Below, piece by piece: positions 6,709 to 10,962 of a DNA stretch of 10,962 nucleotides. Position 1 is the stretch's first letter; the number at the start of each line of letters is the position of its first letter. This DNA comes from an uncultured Bacillaceae bacterium (GTDB lineage: Bacteria > Bacillota > Bacilli > Bacillales > Alkalibacillaceae). The notes below the pieces were generated by a model, which saw only the letters and a program-made list of their open reading frames with translations, was not told where the DNA came from and searched no databases. The position numbers were made by a program, and so were the translations under genes. The DNA lies in the NCBI GenBank assembly GCA_937958375.1, contig CALGNY010000159.1:1-10962 (forward strand), written 5' to 3'.

Positions 6709-7155
6709 ATGAGACAGTGGTTGGTTTCGATTCTGGTCGGGACGGTTTCAGCAACTGGACTCGGCCTATATTTTTACATGATTGAGCATTTCACAGGGAA
6801 GCCGTTATGGACATTACTTTTAAATATTGATTTCATTTATGATCCGGTCGAAACGGGTCCGTTTTTTGCGGTGGTGGAAGTTGGTTTACATTGGTTGGTG
6901 GCTGTTTTGATCGTTCGGATCTATTTATGGATCATCAATCAAAGGAACCTAGTCAAATCGGATCAAAGAATGGAGTGGGCAGCGGGGCTATCGTTCATTG
7001 CCTTCTTGACTTATTTTCCGTTAACGATGCTAGCAAAGACGACTACACCTGCTATCACAGATGTAGTCGCCATTTTTGATTGGTTGATCGGCCATGCGAT
7101 CTTCTTTTTTATCTTATTTTATGGAGTCGAGAAATGGTTTATCGGATCGCGTTAA
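6709..7155 (+). CDS. Four-helix membrane protein of unknown function
   Basis: A 148-residue protein I do not recognise. It has four hydrophobic segments at about residues 4-24, 52-76, 89-109 and 117-144, joined by short loops. The loop after helix 2 is basic (NQRNLVKSDQR), which suggests it faces the cytoplasm, with both ends also inside. Helix 4 carries charged or polar residues within the membrane (Asp124, His129) and helix 2 carries Glu57 and His61; together these could form a polar site. The start is supported by AGGAGG seven bases before the ATG. The stop lies 16 bases from the end of the convergent dat gene, and no terminator is visible in that gap. No partner gene or function can be deduced. 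Confidence 0.75.
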   Translation: MRQWLVSILVGTVSATGLGLYFYMIEHFTGKPLWTLLLNIDFIYDPVETGPFFAVVEVGLHWLVAVLIVRIYLWIINQRNLVKSDQRMEWAAGLSFIAFLTYFPLTMLAKTTTPAITDVVAIFDWLIGHAIFFFILFYGVEKWFIGSR

Positions 7156-7171
7156 ATTGTTGTTCGGTTGC

Positions 7172-8029
7172 CTAATCCATTTTGCTTAGCGCGTCTAACT
7201 TCAGATTTTCATCATAGTGATCAAGAAGCTTTTTGCTGATGGGTCCAGGTTTTCCATCTTGGATTTTCTTGTCGTCGATCTCGACAATCGGAATGACCTC
7301 AGAAGTTGTTGAAGTCAGGAACACTTCATCCGCATTCAGTAGCTCGTCAACCGAATAAACACGCTCCTCAAAATCAATCCCGAGCTGAGTAGCCAGGTAA
7401 AGGATATATCTGCGCGTAATGCCGTGCAAGATATAATTGTTTTCGGGATGGGTGATGAGCTTCTGATCTTTGACGATAAACATATTCGTTGCCGATCCTT
7501 CGGTTACATGGTTTTCATCCCGATACAAAATAGCTTCAAAGGCACCCTCATCCTTTGCCTTTTGCTTGGATAAGATATTACCCATCAAATTTAGACTTTT
7601 GATATCGCATCGGTACCAACGAATATCTTGATCTAAGATTGCTTTGACGCCGTTAATTTGTTTATCTACCGGTTTTTTTAGCGGAAGCGGATAGGCGAAT
7701 ATCGTCGCCTTCGCGTCAGCAGGGAACAGGTGGTTTCGTGGAGCCACTCCACGACTGATTTGGATGTAGATTCCGCCGTCTTGAATATCATTTTTCTTTG
7801 CCAATTCAAGTAATTTTTCTTTGATCTGTTCGTCTTTTAAATTCACTTGGATCTTTGTTTCATCCAGACTGTATTGCAGGCGAGTGAGGTGGTCATCCAA
7901 TAAGAAAAACGAACCGTCATAGATCCGAATCACTTCGTAAACCCCATCACCAAATTGAAAGCCGCGGTCTTCCATATCAATCATTGCATGTTCTCTTTCA
8001 ATGAATTCATTATTTTTTAAAATGATCAT
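7172..8029 (-). CDS. dat: D-amino-acid (D-alanine) transaminase
   Basis: Fold-type IV PLP enzyme that interconverts D-alanine + 2-oxoglutarate with pyruvate + D-glutamate, feeding peptidoglycan synthesis in the cytoplasm. From the ATG at 8029 it has 285 residues, near the length of the well-known Bacillus sp. YM-1 enzyme. Visible sites are DRGFQFGDGVYE (21-32, with Tyr31), RNHLFP (98-103, with Arg98 and His100 of the substrate carboxylate trap), the PLP-binding Lys144 in CDIKSLN, Glu177 in VTEGSATN, and TSTTSE (239-244) near the cofactor phosphate. These favour Dat over branched-chain transaminase or aminodeoxychorismate lyase. A GTG at 8038 would add three residues but overlaps the AAGGAG site, so the ATG is chosen. 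It stands alone, with a candidate promoter just upstream. Confidence 0.93.
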   Translation of the reverse strand: MIILKNNEFIEREHAMIDMEDRGFQFGDGVYEVIRIYDGSFFLLDDHLTRLQYSLDETKIQVNLKDEQIKEKLLELAKKNDIQDGGIYIQISRGVAPRNHLFPADAKATIFAYPLPLKKPVDKQINGVKAILDQDIRWYRCDIKSLNLMGNILSKQKAKDEGAFEAILYRDENHVTEGSATNMFIVKDQKLITHPENNYILHGITRRYILYLATQLGIDFEERVYSVDELLNADEVFLTSTTSEVIPIVEIDDKKIQDGKPGPISKKLLDHYDENLKLDALSKMD

Positions 8030-8037
8030 TACTTTCA

Positions 8038-8043
8038 CTCCTT
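8038..8043 (-). promoter_or_regulatory. Ribosome binding site that fixes the dat start
   Basis: Minus-strand AAGGAG ends on the first base of an in-frame GTG (8038-8036), which therefore cannot be its start. The ATG at 8029 lies eight bases further on, at normal spacing. Confidence 0.75.
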
Positions 8044-8057
8044 ATCACTTCTCTTTT

Positions 8058-8086
8058 ACCATATTCCATCTTTGAGGGTTTGTAAA
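8058..8086 (-). promoter_or_regulatory. Candidate promoter of dat
   Basis: On the minus strand TTTACA (8081-8086) is followed by 17 bases and TATGGT (8058-8063). The RNA would start near 8051, giving a leader of about 20 bases, too short for a riboswitch or attenuator. Confidence 0.55.
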
Positions 8087-8105
8087 TCGTCATTAGGTGA
8101 AAATA

Positions 8106-8133
8106 TTCGCGAACGGTTGAAAATTGATTTTCA
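8106..8133. repeat. Two short palindromes upstream of the dat promoter
   Basis: TTCGCGAA (8106-8113) is a perfect 8-bp palindrome. TGAAAAT, two bases, ATTTTCA (8118-8133) has perfect 7-bp arms. They sit about 20-47 bp upstream of the predicted dat -35 box and could be operator sites. Short AT-rich palindromes also arise by chance. From here to about 8230 I see nothing else recognisable. Confidence 0.4.
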
Positions 8134-8230
8134 TAAGTATCGATTGGCGTGAATTAAATCTTGCTGCGTTTACGAGGTCAATAATTTCCTTTGCAGAGTG
8201 TATTAGGGAGAGTCCTGATACCGTTATGCT

Positions 8231-8465
8231 TGTCTGCTAGCACTATGCATTGTCCAATAGGATGTAGAATTGTCCATTAGCACACTAGATTGTCCAATTG
8301 AGTAGGTGATTTGTCCAATAGGGATGAATGTTTTCCATTAGACTTTGGATTTTGTCCATAAGAATGTTGATTTTGTCCAATAGAATTTCGAAAACGTCCA
8401 ATAGAGGCATGGTTTTGTCTAATAATAAGGATACTTGTCCAATAGGTAAGTAAATTTTCCAATAG
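8231..8465. repeat. Degenerate 12-unit tandem repeat array, core TGTCCAATAG, period 20-21 bp
   Basis: Twelve direct copies of a 10-bp core start at 8231, 8251, 8271, 8291, 8312, 8332, 8353, 8374, 8395, 8416, 8436 and 8456, at steps of 20 or 21 bp. Four are exact TGTCCAATAG (8251, 8312, 8374, 8436); the rest differ at one to three positions. The 10-11 bp between cores is AT-leaning and not conserved, often ending in GATTTT or GAAT. The step is close to two turns of B-DNA, so all cores lie on about the same face. The array fills most of the 530-bp gap between the dat start and the phn operon terminator. Short open frames through it on the minus strand (Tyr-Trp-Thr, Ile-Gly-Gln and Leu-Leu-Asp-Lys-rich) are products of the repeat, not convincing genes. 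The unit is too short and variable for CRISPR. Function unknown. Confidence 0.9.
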
Positions 8466-8521
8466 GGATCAAGCGCATCACAATCGAACCCGAATGGGTG
8501 GATCAACACCAATTCTCAAAG

Positions 8522-8559
8522 AAAAAACACGACCCGCATTTACATGCGACTCGTGTTTT
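8522..8559 (-). terminator. Intrinsic terminator of the phn operon
   Basis: AAAACACGA (8524-8532) pairs with TCGTGTTTT (8551-8559), and CGCAT (8535-8539) with ATGCG (8544-8548) around a TTAC loop, with a 2 x 2 internal mismatch. Read on the minus strand the stem ends in a run of six T (8522-8527). It begins ten bases after the phnE stop codon. Confidence 0.9.
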
Positions 8560-8568
8560 CGTATAAGA

Positions 8569-9366
8569 TTATACAATCCGTTTCCGGATATATGAACTGC
8601 CATAGTCAATGATCGTAACGACGACGATAATGACAAGCAAAATCATACCCATGTCGCTCCAGTTACGTGACGATTGCGCGAAGAAGATCATCGTACCAAT
8701 ACCACCTGCACCGACGTAACCGAGGATGGTGGATGCACGTACGTCAACTTCAAACCGGTAAATCGCGTACGACAGGAATTCTGGAATGATCTGTGGGATA
8801 ATCCCATGAAACATAATTTGGATCGTATTTGATCCGTTTGCTTTCATGGCTTCCACCACATTCATGTCAATCGATTCCAACACTTCTGCATATAACTTCC
8901 CGAGCATGCCCGTTGAACCAATCGCGATCGCCAAAATCCCTGCAAACGGTGTCGGTCCTACGACGACAACGAATAAGATCGCCAAAACGATTTCAGGGAA
9001 AGCACGGACGGCACTCAATACCCATTTTCCGAATGTAGAAACGATTTTACTGTTGGATATGTTCTGGGCTGCCAAAAATCCGAGCGGCACGGCTAATATG
9101 GCAGCGGCCAAGGAACCAACATAAGCAATAAATATCGTTTCGATCATCATTTCTATGACCTCACCAGCCATATCCCAGTTTGGGCTGAACAGCCTTGGGA
9201 TGACCCGTGCAAAGTTATCCGATGCCCGTTCAATGACTCGTCCAAAGTCAATATCAATTGAGACGAATGTCCAAACATACATGGCCAATAGGGCTGCTGC
9301 AATGAGTATACGCTTTACTTTCGTTGCTTTTTCCAGTTGTTTTTTTGGAGGTTGTTCAAGTGCCAT
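8569..9366 (-). CDS. phnE: Phosphonate-type ABC transporter permease PhnE (second copy)
   Basis: 265-residue inner-membrane permease of the PhnE family, one half of the transport channel for phosphonate or a related phosphorus oxyanion. A hydrophobic N-terminal helix (about 18-36) is followed by the permease core (about 70-260) with several helices. The coupling (EAA) motif is at about 172-191, EAMKANGS through HGIIPQ, where the ATPase docks. The segment GYVGAGGIGTMIFFA (216-230) is typical of the family. The ATG shares its A with the stop codon of the upstream permease (TAATG), and a GGGAGG site lies ten bases before it, so the two are translationally coupled. It is the last gene of the operon and ends at the hairpin 8522-8559. 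The true substrate is not shown by the sequence. Confidence 0.9.
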   Translation of the reverse strand: MALEQPPKKQLEKATKVKRILIAAALLAMYVWTFVSIDIDFGRVIERASDNFARVIPRLFSPNWDMAGEVIEMMIETIFIAYVGSLAAAILAVPLGFLAAQNISNSKIVSTFGKWVLSAVRAFPEIVLAILFVVVVGPTPFAGILAIAIGSTGMLGKLYAEVLESIDMNVVEAMKANGSNTIQIMFHGIIPQIIPEFLSYAIYRFEVDVRASTILGYVGAGGIGTMIFFAQSSRNWSDMGMILLVIIVVVTIIDYGSSYIRKRIV

Positions 9367-10175
9367 TAGATAATCGCCTCCCTAATCTTACCGCTGATAT
9401 ATTCGATGATGACGACAACTACAAAGATAATAATGATAATCATCATAACGGCATCATAATTATAGAAACTGAATTGCTGCATCAATAAGTTACCGATACC
9501 ACCTGCACCGACCAAACCGATGACGACAGATGCACGGATATTCAATTCGAAAACATATAGTGAGAATGAAGTGAACTGCGGTAGAACCTGTGGTACGACA
9601 CCGAACGCAATCGCCTGGATGGAGTTCGCCCCGGATGCTCTCATCGCTTCAACAGGATCCATATCAATCGATTCAACCGTCTCACTGATTAACTTCGCTA
9701 AAATCCCAAGTGAAAAGACGAATAATGCAACAATCCCACCAAAGACCCCGATTCCAAAAAGTCCTACAAAGATAACTGCCAGGACGACATCAGGGATGGT
9801 ACGCAGAATGTTTAAGATGAACCGCGTGATGTTATAAACAAATAAATTGGTCGCCAGGTTTCTTGCCGCCAACAAACTAACCGGAATGACGATAATGGTC
9901 GCGAATGTGGAAGCAATGACCGCCATATGAATCGTTTCAAACAAACTATCCATCGCCGTACTGATAATTGCTGGGTCAGGCGGGAACAATTTGACGAAAA
10001 TTTGGTTCATATTCGAAAGACCGCTAACGAGTGCTTGGAAATCTACGCCCGTTTGAAGTGAGCTAAAGAATAAAATGCCAAGAATAATGAAAAAGATGAG
10101 CGTGATTTTCGCCTTTACCCGCCAAGGAGATAGCATTGGTGCATAGCGATCTTCCTGAATAGACGGTTTATTCAT
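9366..10175 (-). CDS. phnE: Phosphonate-type ABC transporter permease PhnE (first copy)
   Basis: 269-residue PhnE-family permease, the likely partner of the downstream copy in a heterodimeric channel. A first helix at about 24-40 is followed by the permease core (about 80-262). The EAA motif lies at about 176-196 (EAMRASGA through FGVVPQ), with GLVGAGGIGNLLMQQF at 220-235. The frame is open further upstream to 10262, but those 29 residues are basic, overlap phnC by 95 bp and do not look like a permease N-terminus. The ATG at 10175 gives an 8-bp overlap with the phnC stop (ATGAATAA), so translational coupling is likely; the ribosome site before it is weak (GGTGA). It is similar to but clearly different from the second copy, which suggests an old duplication. 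Confidence 0.9.
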   Translation of the reverse strand: MNKPSIQEDRYAPMLSPWRVKAKITLIFFIILGILFFSSLQTGVDFQALVSGLSNMNQIFVKLFPPDPAIISTAMDSLFETIHMAVIASTFATIIVIPVSLLAARNLATNLFVYNITRFILNILRTIPDVVLAVIFVGLFGIGVFGGIVALFVFSLGILAKLISETVESIDMDPVEAMRASGANSIQAIAFGVVPQVLPQFTSFSLYVFELNIRASVVIGLVGAGGIGNLLMQQFSFYNYDAVMMIIIIIFVVVVIIEYISGKIREAII

Positions 10176-10962
10176 TTGCTTCACCATCTTCTTCATCGAC
10201 CTTACCCACCAAATCATCTTCACGGATAGATCGGCCATAGATTTCTTCGAACGTTTTCTCACTCACTTCTGAAGCAGGTCCATCGAAAACAACTTCGCCT
10301 GCACGCATTCCGATAATCCGGTCCGCATATTCCATCGCCATATCGATGAAGTGGAGGTTAACGATTGTCGTAATGCCATCTTCTTGATTGATTTTCTTCA
10401 AATACTTCATCACTTGGTGTGAAGTGGGTGGGTCTAGGGATGCAACAGGCTCGTCCGCAAGTATGTAATCAGGCTTTTGAGTCAAAACACGAGCGATGCT
10501 GACACGTTGTTGTTGTCCACCACTCAATTCGTCTGCACGGTTATAAATTTTTTCCTCGATGTTTACCCGCTTCAAGTTTTGATAAGCGAGAGCTTTATCT
10601 TCTTTACTGAAGAGGTTAAACGTCGAACGGAGTGTTCCTGTATGACCTAGACGGCCAGCAAGCACATTCTTGAACACACTGGACCGTTTGACTAGATTAT
10701 AGTTTTGGAAAATCATACCGACTTTTGTGCGAAGTTTACGCAACCTGCCGCCTTTAAAATCTAGTATATTTTCATCATCGACGAGTAGTTCACCGTCTGT
10801 CGGTGTCACCAGACGGTTAATGCTTCGGATAAACGTAGATTTACCCGCACCTGAAAGTCCGACGATCACAACAAATTCACCATCATTGATGGTCACATTG
10901 ATGTCTTTTAACCCTTGTGTTCCATTTGGATACACTAAGGACAAGTCCTTAAATTGAATCAT
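10168..10962 (-). CDS. phnC: Phosphonate-type ABC transporter ATP-binding protein PhnC
   Basis: 264-residue ATPase that powers the PhnE permeases from the cytoplasmic side. Seen in order: Walker A GLSGAGKS (35-42), Q-loop Gln86 in IFQNYN, signature LSGGQ (146-150), Walker B ILADEP (167-172, with Asp170 and Glu171), D-loop SLD (175-177) and the switch His204 in VNLHFID. The start MIQFKDLSLVYPNGTQGLK resembles PhnC N-termini and the length fits, so the gene is probably complete, but its ATG is the last codon of the window and its ribosome site cannot be seen. The C-terminal tail is acidic (EEDGEANE). It opens the visible operon phnC-phnE-phnE; a PhnD-type binding protein would be expected just beyond the edge. 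Substrate may be phosphonate, phosphite or another oxyanion. Confidence 0.93.
   Translation of the reverse strand: MIQFKDLSLVYPNGTQGLKDINVTINDGEFVVIVGLSGAGKSTFIRSINRLVTPTDGELLVDDENILDFKGGRLRKLRTKVGMIFQNYNLVKRSSVFKNVLAGRLGHTGTLRSTFNLFSKEDKALAYQNLKRVNIEEKIYNRADELSGGQQQRVSIARVLTQKPDYILADEPVASLDPPTSHQVMKYLKKINQEDGITTIVNLHFIDMAMEYADRIIGMRAGEVVFDGPASEVSEKTFEEIYGRSIREDDLVGKVDEEDGEANE

Noticed and set aside
8030..8057. Riboswitch or T-box leader for dat
   Set aside because: The predicted leader is only about 20 bases long.
8231..8465. CRISPR array
   Set aside because: Cores are only 10 bp, degenerate and spaced by about 10 bp; CRISPR repeats and spacers are both much longer and repeats are nearly identical. 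No cas gene is present.
8277..8512. Small minus-strand protein genes upstream of dat
   Set aside because: They are translations of the tandem repeat in two overlapping frames, and the frame is broken by 20-bp steps.
10176..10262. 29-residue N-terminal extension of the first PhnE
   Set aside because: It would overlap phnC by 95 bp and is a basic stretch unlike a PhnE start; the ATG at 10175 gives a standard short overlap.

Overview
The window looks like chromosomal DNA from a low-to-moderate GC Bacillaceae bacterium, most likely a salt-tolerant or halophilic genus of the Halobacillus/Virgibacillus type. The grounds are strong AGGAGG-type ribosome binding sites, TTG and GTG starts, sigma-A-like promoters, Bacillus-specific families (YisL, DegV/YitS, YitT, BsuPI) and very acidic exported proteins. 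No phage, IS or plasmid gene was seen. The genus is an inference.

Layout. At the left, ornithine aminotransferase (rocD, minus strand) diverges from yisL, a small four-helix membrane protein. Between yisL and the next gene lies a folded element of about 130 nt with nested inverted repeats. It is followed by a signal-peptide-bearing, C-terminally membrane-anchored GH13 alpha-amylase-like protein whose catalytic residues appear largely replaced. A bidirectional terminator separates it from a DegV/FakB-type lipid-binding protein (minus). That gene diverges from yitT and a BsuPI-domain lipoprotein (plus). The order DegV-YitT-BsuPI matches yitS-yitT-ipi as I recall it from Bacillus subtilis. Another bidirectional terminator follows, then an orphan Nfu N-terminal-domain protein (minus), a divergent four-helix membrane protein of unknown function (plus), and D-amino-acid transaminase (dat, minus).

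Upstream of dat is the only long gene-free stretch, 8030-8568. It holds the dat promoter, two short palindromes, and a 12-unit degenerate tandem repeat (core TGTCCAATAG, period 20-21 bp) that runs up to the terminator of the next operon. The right end is a minus-strand ABC transporter operon, phnC-phnE-phnE, with overlapping genes typical of translational coupling. Its substrate-binding protein, if present, lies outside the window.

How the genes fit together. Most are independent housekeeping or accessory functions: arginine/ornithine catabolism (rocD), D-alanine/D-glutamate supply for the wall (dat), phosphonate-type uptake (phnCEE), fatty-acid binding (DegV) and envelope proteins (YitT, lipoprotein, anchored amylase-like protein). 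I do not see a coherent new multi-gene system. The items most worth a second look are the tandem-repeat array, the degenerate amylase-like protein and the nested inverted-repeat element.
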